From: Verrucomicrobiota bacterium
GTDB lineage: Bacteria; Verrucomicrobiota; Verrucomicrobiia; Verrucomicrobiales; Verrucomicrobiaceae
Assembly: GCA_025360015.1 (NCBI GenBank)
Contig: JANYCZ010000001.1
Location: 1 to 64,000 of the forward strand
Direction: 5' to 3'
Length of the DNA: 64,000 nt
In this document: positions 34,660 through 43,816 of the stretch, piece by piece
Layout of the letters: the number at the start of each line of letters is the position of its first letter
Position numbering within the stretch: the first letter of the stretch is position 1
Translations under genes and position numbers: made by a program
The notes under the pieces: model-generated
What the model saw: the letters and a program-made list of their open reading frames with translations, nothing else
What the model was told of the DNA's origin: nothing
The model's database searches: none

Positions 34660-34985
34660 GATGAGGGGCGGGTAAATCTTCCTTCCTTTGCCAGAAGGCG
34701 CAATGATGAAAACAGGCTACGAATGGGGGATGAAGGAGGTGGCGGAAAGGTCAAGGCTGCGCCGTCAAGAGGGTCAAGGAATCGTCAAGAAGCGCCCCAG
34801 TCCCGACTCTTGACCACCTTTGACGGCCCAGCGTCCAGACCTTTTGACTGCCCCAGCGACCTCTCCGATGTAAAATAAAGAAAAAACATCTGGCATCTGG
34901 CACGGCACATGCTCATTTCGCGATTGCTGCTGCTGGAGGAAACATTTCCAAAGGCCTACGCAAGACTCAATCCACACATTCAACC
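34660..34985. promoter_or_regulatory. Regulatory gap upstream of glutamine synthetase with a GTCAAG cluster
   Basis: GTCAAGG/A occurs four times in direct orientation at 34750, 34764, 34773 and 34784. The inverted form (TTGAC) follows three times, near 34810, 34820 and 34844. Seven copies in about 100 bp is far above expectation and suggests a binding array for a regulator of the downstream gene. The last TTGAC could double as a -35 element, but the spacing to TAAAAT (21 bases) is long. There is no Shine-Dalgarno in front of the gene. Confidence 0.5.
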
Positions 34986-36002
34986 ATGGCCAAATACAAA
35001 CTCGAATATCTCTGGCTGGACGGTTATCAGCCTGTCCGCAACCTTCGTGGCAAAACTCAGATCAAGGAGTACGCCAGCTTTCCCAAGCTGGAAGAACTTC
35101 CGGATTGGGGCTTTGACGGTTCCTCCACACGACAGGCTCCTGGCGGCAGTTCCGACTGCGTGCTGAAGCCCGTGGCCGTGTACCCGGACAGCACCCGCAA
35201 GAATGGCGTCCTCGTCATGTGCGAAGTGTACAAGGCCGACGGCACCCCGCATGAGTCCAACGACCGTGCCACCATCCTGGACGATGCAGACACCTGGTTT
35301 GGCTATGAGCAGGAGTACTTCCTGTATCAGGACGGCCGCCCGCTCGGCTTCCCTGAGAATGGCTTTCCTGCTCCGCAGGGCCCTTACTACACCGGCGTCG
35401 GCTTCAAAAATGTCGGCGACATTGCCCGTCAGATCGTCGAAGAACATCTCGAGATCTGCCTTGACGCAGGCATCAACCACGAAGGCATCAATGCCGAAGT
35501 GGCCAAGGGCCAGTGGGAATTCCAGATCTTCGGCAAAGGCTCCAAGAAGGCCGCTGACGAAATGTGGGTTGCCCGTTACATCCTTCAGCGTCTGTGTGAA
35601 AAGTACTCCATCGATGTCGAATACCACTGCAAACCTCTGGGTGACACCGACTGGAACGGCTCCGGCATGCACTGCAACTTCTCCACGAAGTACATGCGTG
35701 AAACCGGCGGCGAAGCCTACTTCCTCGCCCTCATGGCCCAGTTCGAGAAGAACTGTGCTGAGCACATCGCCGTCTATGGCCCTGACAATCATCTGCGCCT
35801 GACCGGCCTGCATGAGACCCAGTCCATCGACCAGTTCTCCTGGGGCATTGCTGACCGTGGCGCGTCCATCCGCGTCCCGCACAGCTTCAAGAACAACGGC
35901 TGGAAAGGCTACCTCGAAGACCGCCGTCCGAACAGCCAGGGAGATCCCTACGCGATCTCCAGCCGCGTGCTCAAGACCATCGGCGAAGTGCCGAAGCCTT
36001 AA
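34986..36002 (+). CDS. Glutamine synthetase, type II (GSII, beta-grasp)
   Basis: This 338-aa enzyme makes glutamine from glutamate, ammonia and ATP. It is the short eukaryote-like GSII form: MAKYKLEYLWLDGYQPVRNL, PDWGFDGSSTRQAPGGSSDC, DTWFGYEQEYFLY, HEGINAEVAKGQWEFQIF and GDTDWNGSGMHCNFST, with GLHETQSIDQFSWGIADRGA near the end. Compared with bacterial GSI (about 470 aa) it lacks the adenylylation loop and should form a decamer. The length is complete. It has its own upstream region with a repeated GTCAAG motif and a strong downstream terminator, so it is a single-gene unit. Nitrogen-dependent control is likely from the function, but the regulator is unknown. Confidence 0.97.
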   Translation: MAKYKLEYLWLDGYQPVRNLRGKTQIKEYASFPKLEELPDWGFDGSSTRQAPGGSSDCVLKPVAVYPDSTRKNGVLVMCEVYKADGTPHESNDRATILDDADTWFGYEQEYFLYQDGRPLGFPENGFPAPQGPYYTGVGFKNVGDIARQIVEEHLEICLDAGINHEGINAEVAKGQWEFQIFGKGSKKAADEMWVARYILQRLCEKYSIDVEYHCKPLGDTDWNGSGMHCNFSTKYMRETGGEAYFLALMAQFEKNCAEHIAVYGPDNHLRLTGLHETQSIDQFSWGIADRGASIRVPHSFKNNGWKGYLEDRRPNSQGDPYAISSRVLKTIGEVPKP

Positions 36003-36030
36003 TTGACTCGCTGAGACATCCCTCCACGAA

Positions 36031-36059
36031 CGCCGCCTGGAAACAGGCGGCGTTTTTTT
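36031..36059 (+). terminator. Rho-independent terminator of glutamine synthetase
   Basis: A 9-bp perfect GC-rich stem, CGCCGCCTG (36031-36039) with CAGGCGGCG (36044-36052), encloses a GAAA tetraloop and is followed by seven T. It lies 28 bp after the stop codon. Confidence 0.93.
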
Positions 36060-36303
36060 GTGGGCGGTGGCGGGGCGGAAGGCAGTGGAAGTTGCTGAGG
36101 CTCGCGGTCAGATCCTCCCATTCCCACGCCCCGCAAACCCGGCGCGAAGTGGCCCGCACAGTCCTCTGTGCGGTTAGCAGCCCCCTGATGTGCAAAAACC
36201 CCCAAGACTCACACCGGAAGAACCCAAAACCGGGGGGCAGGATAAAACCCTTTTCTCTTTTCCTTCCCGCTTCTCGCGCTACGTGAGACGTATCCCCAAC
36301 CCC

Positions 36304-37341
36304 ATGCCCACCGAACAAGACATCCGCACCGCCCTTGGCAACGTCCGCTACCCTGGCTTTAGCCGCGACATCATCTCGTTCGGCCTCGTCAAAGGCATTC
36401 AGATTGAGGGCAAGAATGTCACCATCGACATCTCCGTCGCCACGCGTGATCCGAACATCCCGCGCCTCATTCATGAGCAGGCCATGGACGTGCTGAACAA
36501 GGTGGCCGGCATCGGCGAAGTGAAGCTGAATTTCGACATCAAAGACCCGCCCGGCGCAGGCGTCACCGCCTCGGAAAAGCTGGGCAAGTCCAGCATCCCC
36601 GGCGTGAAGAAGGTCATCGCCATCGCCTCCGGCAAAGGCGGCGTGGGCAAGAGCACGGTCGCCTCCAATCTCGCCATCGCGATGAGCCAGAGCGGCCTGC
36701 GCGTGGGCCTGTGCGACTGCGACTTGTACGGCCCCAGCATTCCGCACATGTTTGGCACGGAAGAGCGCCCCTACCAGAACGACGAGCAGCAGATCGTCCC
36801 CATTGAAAAATACGGTGTGCAGCTCATCTCCATGGGCTTCCTCCTGGAAGACGGCTCGCCCGTCATCGTGCGCGGCCCTATCGCCACGCGCTACACGCAG
36901 CAGTTCCTGCGGCAGGTCGCGTGGGACAACCTGGACGTCCTCATCCTCGATCTCCCGCCCGGCACCGGCGACATCCAGCTCACCATCGTGCAGACCGTCT
37001 CGCTCGATGGCGCGGTGATCGTCACCACGCCACAGGAAGTCGCCCTCATCGATGCGCGCAAAGCCGTGGGCATGTTTCAAAAGGTCAATGTGCCGATCCT
37101 CGGCATCATCGAAAACATGAGCTACTTCCTTTGCCCCAGCGACGGGCAGGTGTACCACATCTTTGGCAAAGGCGGTGGCGAGCACGAAGCCAAGCGCCTC
37201 GGCGTCCCGCTCCTCGGTCAGATCCCGATCGAGATGCACGTGCGTGAGTGCGGCGACGAAGGCCATCCCATCGCCCTCGAAGATGTGGAGAAGTCGGCGT
37301 CGTCGAAAGTGTTTCGCGAGATTGCGGCGAAGCTGAAGTAA
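36304..37341 (+). CDS. apbC: Mrp/NBP35-type iron-sulfur cluster carrier ATPase
   Basis: This 345-aa protein should assemble or deliver Fe-S clusters. The N-terminal ~90 residues are a MIP18/DUF59 domain (MPTEQDIRTALGNVRYPGFS). The deviant Walker A is IASGKGGVGKSTVASNLAIA, followed by CDCDLYGPSIPHMFG, LILDLPPGTGDIQLTIVQTV and NMSYFLCPSDGQVYHIFGKG. The usual CxxC that bridges a cluster is not seen: only one Cys is present in this last segment, which may be why this branch differs from ApbC proper. The ATG at 36304 is chosen because the DUF59 domain starts there; the longer frame from 36190 runs through untranslated sequence. It stands alone in its orientation between glutamine synthetase and the sigma-factor gene. 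Confidence 0.93.
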   Translation: MPTEQDIRTALGNVRYPGFSRDIISFGLVKGIQIEGKNVTIDISVATRDPNIPRLIHEQAMDVLNKVAGIGEVKLNFDIKDPPGAGVTASEKLGKSSIPGVKKVIAIASGKGGVGKSTVASNLAIAMSQSGLRVGLCDCDLYGPSIPHMFGTEERPYQNDEQQIVPIEKYGVQLISMGFLLEDGSPVIVRGPIATRYTQQFLRQVAWDNLDVLILDLPPGTGDIQLTIVQTVSLDGAVIVTTPQEVALIDARKAVGMFQKVNVPILGIIENMSYFLCPSDGQVYHIFGKGGGEHEAKRLGVPLLGQIPIEMHVRECGDEGHPIALEDVEKSASSKVFREIAAKLK

Positions 37342-37543
37342 GCCGCCGTCCTCGGTTCAGCACTCCGCATTCAAGAGGCCCCGCGTTGCGTCGGCCTCAG
37401 CAGTGCTATTGGTCAAATCGGACCTCGCCGTCCTGTCAAGGATTGCGCGTGCCCTCATGCCTCGAACGATCAATCTCGCCTTCGGCGAAAATATCTCCCA
37501 AGATACTGCCGCCTCACCCGTGATGCCCGCCGAACACACCCTC

Positions 37544-38083
37544 ATGAGCGAACCGCACGATCTCTTCCTCGAAACCCTCCAGCGCTACGAGCGGCCCCTC
37601 ATCCGCTACGCGCACGGTTACACGGGCGACCTGGAAGACGCGCGAGACATTGTGCAGGACGTGTTTGTGAAGCTCAACCAGCACCTGCCCACGCTCGACC
37701 ACGCGCGGCTCGCCCCCTGGCTCTTCACCGTCTGCCGCAATCGTGCCCTGGACCACCATCGCAAACATCAACGCCTCGTCGTTATGGAAACCGAAACACT
37801 CGATCTCGAAACCTCCGCCGATCCCGCGCCCAATGACGCGATGGAGCAGCGCGAGACCGCCACCGCCCTGCGCGAGCTCATCGAAACCCTGCCCGTGCGC
37901 CAGCGCGAGGCGGTGCGGCTCAAGTTCATCGCAGGGCTGGACTACCAGCAGATCAGCGCCGCCATGCAGACGAGCATCGGCAACGTCGGCTACCTCATCC
38001 ACCACGGCGTCGCCGCCCTGAAGACCAAATGGCAGGCCCATGACCAGCCGCCAGTGGTGAAACTGAAACACGCCATCGCTTAA
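37544..38083 (+). CDS. ECF-type RNA polymerase sigma factor
   Basis: This 179-aa sigma factor has region 2 (ERPLIRYAHGYTGDLEDARD then IVQDVFVKL, with LAPWLFTVCRNRALDHHRKH) and region 4 (LIETLPVRQREAVRLKFIAG then LDYQQISAAMQTSIGNVGYL), with no region 3, as in ECF factors. The ATG at 37544 is chosen because conserved sequence starts there; an in-frame start at 37403 would add about 47 less conserved residues. It lies 28 bp upstream of the gene for a predicted transmembrane anti-sigma/VWA protein, so the two probably form a sigma/anti-sigma pair controlled by an envelope signal. Its target promoters are not known. Confidence 0.92.
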   Translation: MSEPHDLFLETLQRYERPLIRYAHGYTGDLEDARDIVQDVFVKLNQHLPTLDHARLAPWLFTVCRNRALDHHRKHQRLVVMETETLDLETSADPAPNDAMEQRETATALRELIETLPVRQREAVRLKFIAGLDYQQISAAMQTSIGNVGYLIHHGVAALKTKWQAHDQPPVVKLKHAIA

Positions 38084-38111
38084 CCCCCCTCTCACCCTTT
38101 TTTCGTAGATC

Positions 38112-41100
38112 ATGAAACCGGAACAAATCACCGCCTGGGCGCTCGATGAAGCCAGCGCCGAAGAACGCCAGCAACTGGAGACGGCGCTGCTGGAAAATCC
38201 CCAGGACAAACAGAAAGCCGAAGAAACCAAAGCCTTCTGCGACTTCCTGCTCACCGAACTGCGCGATGACTCGCTCGCTCTCACGGACGCCCAGCGCGAA
38301 AAGCTGAAAGCGCATACCGTGGCACAATCGAGTCGGCTGCGCTCCCCGCGCCCACCGCAGACCCAGTGGCGGATCGGCGTCATCGTCCGCTTAGCCATCG
38401 CCGCCTGCATTGCGCTCGGCGGCTTTTGGACGTGGCAGTCCTATTCGGAGAAGCAGGCCGAGCCACAAGTCGCCGCCGCCGCTGAAAAGCCCGGCATCAA
38501 AGTACAACTCACGCCGAAACCGGATGCGAAAAAGAAAGCAACGCAGGGGCCTGAGACGCGCCTGCTGGCGGACAAGCAGGTGAAAGCATCCGTGGTCAAA
38601 ATGGAACCGCAGGCTGGCAAAGCGCTGTCCCCGGCACCCGTGCCTGCCGCTGTCGCCGGTTCGTCCCCTCTGGCTTTAAAGAAAGACCAGCGCGCCATGA
38701 CCCCGGGTGATGTGATCAAGCTCAAGCAGATCCAAGATCAGAATGCGTATGCCTTGAACTTTGGCGATAAGATGGAGGTGCCTGCGGCACCCCTCCCAGC
38801 CACGGCGGTAAAGAAAGCGGTGCAATCCGCTGCGGCAGTGGCCGCCGCGTCAGCACCTGCAGCCACGCGCAGCGGAGGCGTGCTTCTCGCCTCCAGCAGC
38901 ACCCTCACCCAGCAGAGCGCCTCTGTCGTGCCACTGAGCGGCGGCGGAGCCATGACCTTGGCGGTGACGACAGATCTGCCCGTTGCCTTGAGCCTGGCCC
39001 CCGACATCTTCGAGGTTAATGGTTTCATCAACCTGACGGACTTCTCTGCGGCCCACACCGCCTCCAGTAGCAGAACGACGTTTGCCTGTATCGATGGCTT
39101 GCCGGGTGGTTTGGCGATGATTGATCTGACTCAAGATCCCGAAGTCACTATTAAGGCCGCCCTGACGGCTAAACTGCTGGGACGTGGCACTTGTTTTGTG
39201 TTGCCTGATCAGCGTCTGACGAAAACGGCAGCGAATGGGCTGCCTTTAACTCCAACACCCTCTGGTTTGAGCGCTGCATTGGGCGTTTCGTTGGCGGACT
39301 ATCAGCCGAGCGTGGCCTCTGGACCCTTCGGCTGGACCGCAAGTGTTGCGCTGGTGCTGGAAGGTGCAGACGCAAGCACTGGCAGCATGTTTATCCGAGC
39401 GGGCTCTCCGCTTACGATGAGCGCCTTTTTACAAGGGGAGCTCCCGTCTGATTTTGCAGATTTCATCGCTTTTGGCACGAAGAATCTCGTCATTATCAGA
39501 GACATTAGCATCGGATCTTCGGGATTTATGTGGATCCCAACGGGACCCTATGTGGATGCGACCTCCCCGGGATTGATTTCCTTCGCTACTGCCTCCCGTT
39601 CGCATCTCATCGGTCGATCAGACATCGGCATCCCAGCGGATGGGCTGCCGCTGCTGAGTGCTTTCTTCAAAATGGAGCAGGGCTTGGCCCGCAATGCTGC
39701 GGCGCTGGCTGATTTGTCCAAGGTGAGCGAAACGCAGGCTGCTGTTTTTAACAACGGCGCCGTGGTGACGCGGTCGTCCGGCATCGCAGGGATAGGAGTT
39801 CTGGCATTCGGCAGCGTGGCTGCGCCTGCTGAAACGAAGGCGTTTGAGGTCCGGGGGGATTTGCCGTTGGCGGGCGGTGCGAACATCGCGGCTGGAAGCG
39901 GGGCGTTGGTGATCAATGGTGCGGCTTCCGCGCCGGTGGAAAAGATTCCGCCTCTGGATTTCTCTGGTGCAGCCACGGTCCTTACCAAGGCTGGAACGAT
40001 TGCCAAGGTGCCGGTCACTCGTGAGCTGCTTTATCCCGCTGAGACAGCGGCGAATTCTGGCAGCTTCCAATTCGCGGGGGCAGTCACTGGCAATGACACC
40101 TACTTTAAGCTCATGGGGTTCACTGATTCATCACGCGGGCTTGGTGACTACACTTCTTCTGCAGTGGAAGAAACACCGCATGGTGCGATCGCCGGGAACG
40201 CTGGGACGCTGGTGGTGAGCTCGATTGCTGGCAATGCGGGGCCGAGTTCGACGATGGTGGGGCAGGTCGTCACAGCGACTCCCATGACCAGGAACGCCGG
40301 GGGCACGGTGGCCTTGGGTGATGTCGCCGCAGGGACCCGAATGACCAGGGCGGACACGGGTGCCGTGGTCTTGGGGACGGGGGCAAACGTTTATAGTGGC
40401 GGCACTACGGTGAATTATGGTGGTGGAGCTACCCTGACCAAGAGCGGTGCGGGCACGCTGACTTTGACGGGCGGGACAACCTATACCGGCAGCACGACGA
40501 TCAATGGCGGCCCGTTGACTTTGGCTGCAGAATCCGAGCAGAGGCTCTCTTCGGGTATCACCGCAGGGGGGGGGAAGGTGGCCGGTGACGCGCCTGCGGC
40601 TGCCCTGCTCGATTTGAACGGCACTGTACTTTCGACTGCAGCGACTCCGCAGCCACCTGCACTCGTCGCAGCTGGAACAGCGTTGGTGATGACCAACGGC
40701 AGCGCCCCCGTCACTTTCACCACAGCGGCACCGATGGAGCAGAAGCCACAGACTGCGACGGCGACAACCACTTCTCATACGGCTGTTTCTGACCAGCTAA
40801 GAGCGTATAACCACACCAACGTATTTGTCACTGCCGACCCGGCTATGAAACCTCTGCAGCAACAGCTGCGCTCAGGCAGGGAGACTGTCGGTGCGCTCAC
40901 CATCACAGCCTCACCCGTGGTGGCGAAGAATCTACAGCCTGTTCCGGCTACTGTCGGCGCAACCATTGCTGCCGTTGACCCAACCAAAGGAATCGTTCCA
41001 TGGGCGATCGTTGGTGCGGCTGCGCCTGCTGCCCCTGCCGAAGCGCCGGTGGCGCTGAGCGTGAGTCCGGGGTCGGACACGCGCTATTTTACGGTCGATT

Positions 41101-42638
41101 CGATTTCTAGCATCGCCACGAAGGACATGCCGCAGAAGCAGGAAGCCGCCGCCGTCCGCAAAGCCACCCCCGTTGAAGAATCTGACCCCACCTCTGGCGA
41201 GTCCTACACGCACATCATCGAAAACGAGATGAAGGACGTGGTACGGGAGCCGCTGTCCACGCTGTCGATTGATGTGGACACCGCTTCGTATGCGAACGTG
41301 CGGCGCTTCCTGAATCAGAACATGATCCCGCCGCCGGATGCGGTGCGCATTGAGGAACTGGTGAATTATTTCCCCACCGCCGAGGAAGGCCCGGCGCATG
41401 AGGCGAAGGAACCCTTTGCGGTGCGGGTGGAACTGGCGCCTTGCCCCTGGCAGCCGGTGCATCGGCTGGCACGCATCGCCATCAAAGGGCGCGAGATGGA
41501 CAAGGACCGCAAGGCGAGCAATCTGGTCTTCCTGGTGGATGTGTCGGGCTCGATGAATGAGCCGGCGAAACTGCCGTTGGTGCAGCAGTCCTTGCGCATG
41601 CTCACCGCACAGCTTGGGGAAGGGGACCGCGTGACGATGGTGGTCTATGCGGGCAGCAGCGGCGTCGTCCTGCCGCCAACGAATGGGGAGAAGAAAGCGG
41701 AGATCCTCGCCGCCATCGACCGGCTCAGCGCCGGTGGTAGCACGCATGGCAGTGCCGGGATCAAGCTGGCGTATGAGCAGGCCGTGGCCGGATTCATCAA
41801 AGGCGGCGTGAACCGCGTCATCCTCTGCACGGATGGTGACTTCAATGTGGGCGTGAGTTCACCGGAGGAGCTGGAAAAACTCATCAAGCACAAGGCCAAG
41901 ACCGGCGTCTTCCTCAGCGTGCTCGGCTTTGGCAGCGGAAACCTGAAGGACCGCACCATGGAAACCCTGGCCGACAAAGGCAACGGCAACTACGCCTACA
42001 TCGACAGCCTCAGCGAAGCCCGCAAAGTCCTCGTGGAGCAGATGAGTGGCACGCTCGACACCATCGCTAAAGACGTGAAAATTCAGGTGGAGTTTAATCC
42101 CGCTGCGGTGCGCAGCTATCGACTGATTGGTTATGAAAACCGGCTGCTGGCGAAGGAGGACTTCAACGACGATACTAAGGACGCCGGCGAGATCGGCGCA
42201 GGCCACAGCGTCGTCGCCCTGTATGAAGTCGTCCCCGCCAATCTGCCCACCGGTGACGACTCCCGCCCCGCCGTGGACAGCCTGAAATACCAGGCTCCCG
42301 CCATCTCCGCCGCGCAGCTCGCGGAGGGGGCGAAGAGCGGCGAGATGATGACCGTGAAGCTGCGCTACAAAGCCCCCGATAGTGACCTCAGCAAGCTCAT
42401 CGAAGTGCCCGTCAAAGACAGCGGCAATACCCTCACCGCCAGCAGCGACGAATTCAAATTCAGTGCCGCCGTCGCAGGCTTCGGCCTGCTGCTGCGCGAC
42501 TCCGCCTACAAAGGTACACTGAGCTGGGAAACCGTGCGACGCCTCGCCCTCGATGGCAAAGGCACCGACAAACTCGGCTATCGCGGCGAGTTCCTGCAAC
42601 TCATTGATAAGGCGCGGGGTCTGAAGGAAACGCGGTAG
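38112..42638 (+). CDS. Predicted transmembrane anti-sigma factor fused to beta-repeats and a VWA/DUF3520 (YfbK-type) module
   Basis: This 1508-aa protein has three parts. The first ~75 residues (MKPEQITAWALDEASAEERQ) look like a cytosolic anti-sigma domain that would hold the preceding ECF factor. One membrane helix follows (about 85-105, IGVIVRLAIAACIALGGFWT). A very long exported middle of low similarity (about 110-1000) includes an autotransporter-type beta repeat (GAGTLTLTGGTTYTGSTTIN, about 770-795). The C-terminal third is a YfbK-like module: YTHIIENEMKDVVREPLSTL, SIDVDTASYANVRRFLNQNM, then a VWA domain with MIDAS FLVDVSGSMNEP (about 1140) and a DUF3520-type end. YfbK-type proteins lacking the middle are about half this size, so the middle is an insertion; its DNA has a weaker GC bias than its flanks. 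Sensing of envelope state through the VWA part is inferred. Confidence 0.85.
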   Translation: MKPEQITAWALDEASAEERQQLETALLENPQDKQKAEETKAFCDFLLTELRDDSLALTDAQREKLKAHTVAQSSRLRSPRPPQTQWRIGVIVRLAIAACIALGGFWTWQSYSEKQAEPQVAAAAEKPGIKVQLTPKPDAKKKATQGPETRLLADKQVKASVVKMEPQAGKALSPAPVPAAVAGSSPLALKKDQRAMTPGDVIKLKQIQDQNAYALNFGDKMEVPAAPLPATAVKKAVQSAAAVAAASAPAATRSGGVLLASSSTLTQQSASVVPLSGGGAMTLAVTTDLPVALSLAPDIFEVNGFINLTDFSAAHTASSSRTTFACIDGLPGGLAMIDLTQDPEVTIKAALTAKLLGRGTCFVLPDQRLTKTAANGLPLTPTPSGLSAALGVSLADYQPSVASGPFGWTASVALVLEGADASTGSMFIRAGSPLTMSAFLQGELPSDFADFIAFGTKNLVIIRDISIGSSGFMWIPTGPYVDATSPGLISFATASRSHLIGRSDIGIPADGLPLLSAFFKMEQGLARNAAALADLSKVSETQAAVFNNGAVVTRSSGIAGIGVLAFGSVAAPAETKAFEVRGDLPLAGGANIAAGSGALVINGAASAPVEKIPPLDFSGAATVLTKAGTIAKVPVTRELLYPAETAANSGSFQFAGAVTGNDTYFKLMGFTDSSRGLGDYTSSAVEETPHGAIAGNAGTLVVSSIAGNAGPSSTMVGQVVTATPMTRNAGGTVALGDVAAGTRMTRADTGAVVLGTGANVYSGGTTVNYGGGATLTKSGAGTLTLTGGTTYTGSTTINGGPLTLAAESEQRLSSGITAGGGKVAGDAPAAALLDLNGTVLSTAATPQPPALVAAGTALVMTNGSAPVTFTTAAPMEQKPQTATATTTSHTAVSDQLRAYNHTNVFVTADPAMKPLQQQLRSGRETVGALTITASPVVAKNLQPVPATVGATIAAVDPTKGIVPWAIVGAAAPAAPAEAPVALSVSPGSDTRYFTVDSISSIATKDMPQKQEAAAVRKATPVEESDPTSGESYTHIIENEMKDVVREPLSTLSIDVDTASYANVRRFLNQNMIPPPDAVRIEELVNYFPTAEEGPAHEAKEPFAVRVELAPCPWQPVHRLARIAIKGREMDKDRKASNLVFLVDVSGSMNEPAKLPLVQQSLRMLTAQLGEGDRVTMVVYAGSSGVVLPPTNGEKKAEILAAIDRLSAGGSTHGSAGIKLAYEQAVAGFIKGGVNRVILCTDGDFNVGVSSPEELEKLIKHKAKTGVFLSVLGFGSGNLKDRTMETLADKGNGNYAYIDSLSEARKVLVEQMSGTLDTIAKDVKIQVEFNPAAVRSYRLIGYENRLLAKEDFNDDTKDAGEIGAGHSVVALYEVVPANLPTGDDSRPAVDSLKYQAPAISAAQLAEGAKSGEMMTVKLRYKAPDSDLSKLIEVPVKDSGNTLTASSDEFKFSAAVAGFGLLLRDSAYKGTLSWETVRRLALDGKGTDKLGYRGEFLQLIDKARGLKETR

Positions 42639-43089
42639 CGAAAGTAGTCCAGTTGCGCCGCAACTGGAGTCCTTCATGGCAGGAGCATGCGACCAGATCA
42701 AAGGTGGAAAGATTAGGGGTAGAAAATTTCAGAATCAGAAGGCTGGGGAATTTTTTCTAAACCTCATTTTTCTACCTAACTTTCAATGGGCCAACCCCGG
42801 CACGGACATCGACAAACTCGGTGATATCGATTTCCGAAACTGATTTCCGAACAGGGAGTGAGGCCGCTTGACGGCGGTTGGAGGACCAAGCGCCCTGACC
42901 TGAACCTGTTGTTCACGCCAGATGTGCGATCACCCATCGGTCCGATTCCCCACTGCGAACACGCGCCTCCCATCAATTTCATTCATGGCTGAGATGAAAT
43001 GTTAGAGGCTCCCGCGCTCGTGCCGCGCTTGGCGTTTGCCCCTGCGGATGATTCATTCCCGCTGTCGTCAGTCTTGCCCTTTTGAATTT
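42639..43089. other. 451-bp gap with a lone REP family A copy
   Basis: No gene is supported. TCCAGTTGC (42648-42656) and GCAACTGGA (42660-42668) form a 9-bp hairpin just after the VWA gene, without a T run. At 42873-42895 is GGCGGTTGGAGGACCAAGCG then CCC, a degenerate inverted copy of family A from the RAYT array, 23 kb away. The rest contains nothing I can identify. Confidence 0.55.
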
Positions 43090-43569
43090 ATGCACGCCCT
43101 CATTCCTCTGGCCCTTGATCTCACCAGCACCGACCACCGCCCTGCGGACGCACCGGCTCTGGATGCCACCGGCTTCGAGTCTTTTCGTTCGGATCACCTC
43201 ATGTCCGAGGAAGAACTGCAGGACCACCTGCAGCACTTCACCCGCCACTGCGACCAACTGGACCGGCCACTGACAGAGGAGCAGGAGGAGAAAAACTTTG
43301 CGCGCTTTTTCGCGGTGGTGCAGGAGGCGCTCATGAACCTGGGCTCCTTCAGCCAGAGCCGCATGGACGAGGCCGACTTCACCGCCCGCCGCGATGTGGA
43401 CCCCGCCCACGTGCTGCGCGTGAAATCTGCCGTGCCCATCACCCCGGAGATCGTCGTCACGACCATGTCCGCCTGCGTGTCCCTGGGCTCCGATTATGCC
43501 GTGATCTTTGACGGGCATGAAGGCCGCTCGGTCTTGTTCAGCAACGGGGACTGGGTGCGGGCGGAGTGA
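43090..43569 (+). CDS. Hypothetical protein
   Basis: I do not recognise this 159-aa protein. It begins MHALIPLALDLTSTDHRP at the ATG at 43090; an in-frame ATG at 43036 is a possible earlier start. The middle is acidic and helical (MSEEELQDHLQHFTRHCDQL, EEQEEKNFARFFAVVQEALM), and the last third has ITPEIVVTTMSACVSLGSDY and AVIFDGHEGRSVLFSNGDWV, which looks like beta structure. It has no signal peptide or membrane segment. It is a single gene between the VWA gene and the cytochrome/DUF1549 operon. Codon use is normal for the window, so it is probably a real gene. Confidence 0.65.
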   Translation: MHALIPLALDLTSTDHRPADAPALDATGFESFRSDHLMSEEELQDHLQHFTRHCDQLDRPLTEEQEEKNFARFFAVVQEALMNLGSFSQSRMDEADFTARRDVDPAHVLRVKSAVPITPEIVVTTMSACVSLGSDYAVIFDGHEGRSVLFSNGDWVRAE

Positions 43570-43816
43570 GGCGCCTGCTAGGGCTCATCACATCGCGTGG
43601 ACACAAAGCCGATCTCTTCTCCCCACCCGTGATGTGGCCACGCCCAAGACTTCCTTGGGGGGAGAGGGAAGGGTGACGGGGTCATCCCATGCTGGCAAAG
43701 GGCTGCCGTCGTGTGCCAGGAGCGGGGAGTAGGGAACCACCGCCAACCTTAAACTCCTCTGTTTCCCCCGCAAGAATCCCACTCCGCGCCGTGTAGTTTC
43801 AGCACCCTTATTCTGC
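43570..43816. repeat. Intergenic repeat of the GGGGAGAGGG family
   Basis: About 43610-43690 reads CTTCTCCCCACCCGTGATGT ... CAAGACTTCCTTGGGGGGAG then AGGGAAGGGTGACGGGG. This is an inverted and diverged copy of the repeat seen at 24963 and 33307. No gene is present in this 247-bp gap. Confidence 0.5.

Noticed and set aside
34980-35882. 300-aa minus-strand frame over glutamine synthetase
   Set aside because: It is complementary to the well conserved GSII gene and has no recognisable domain.
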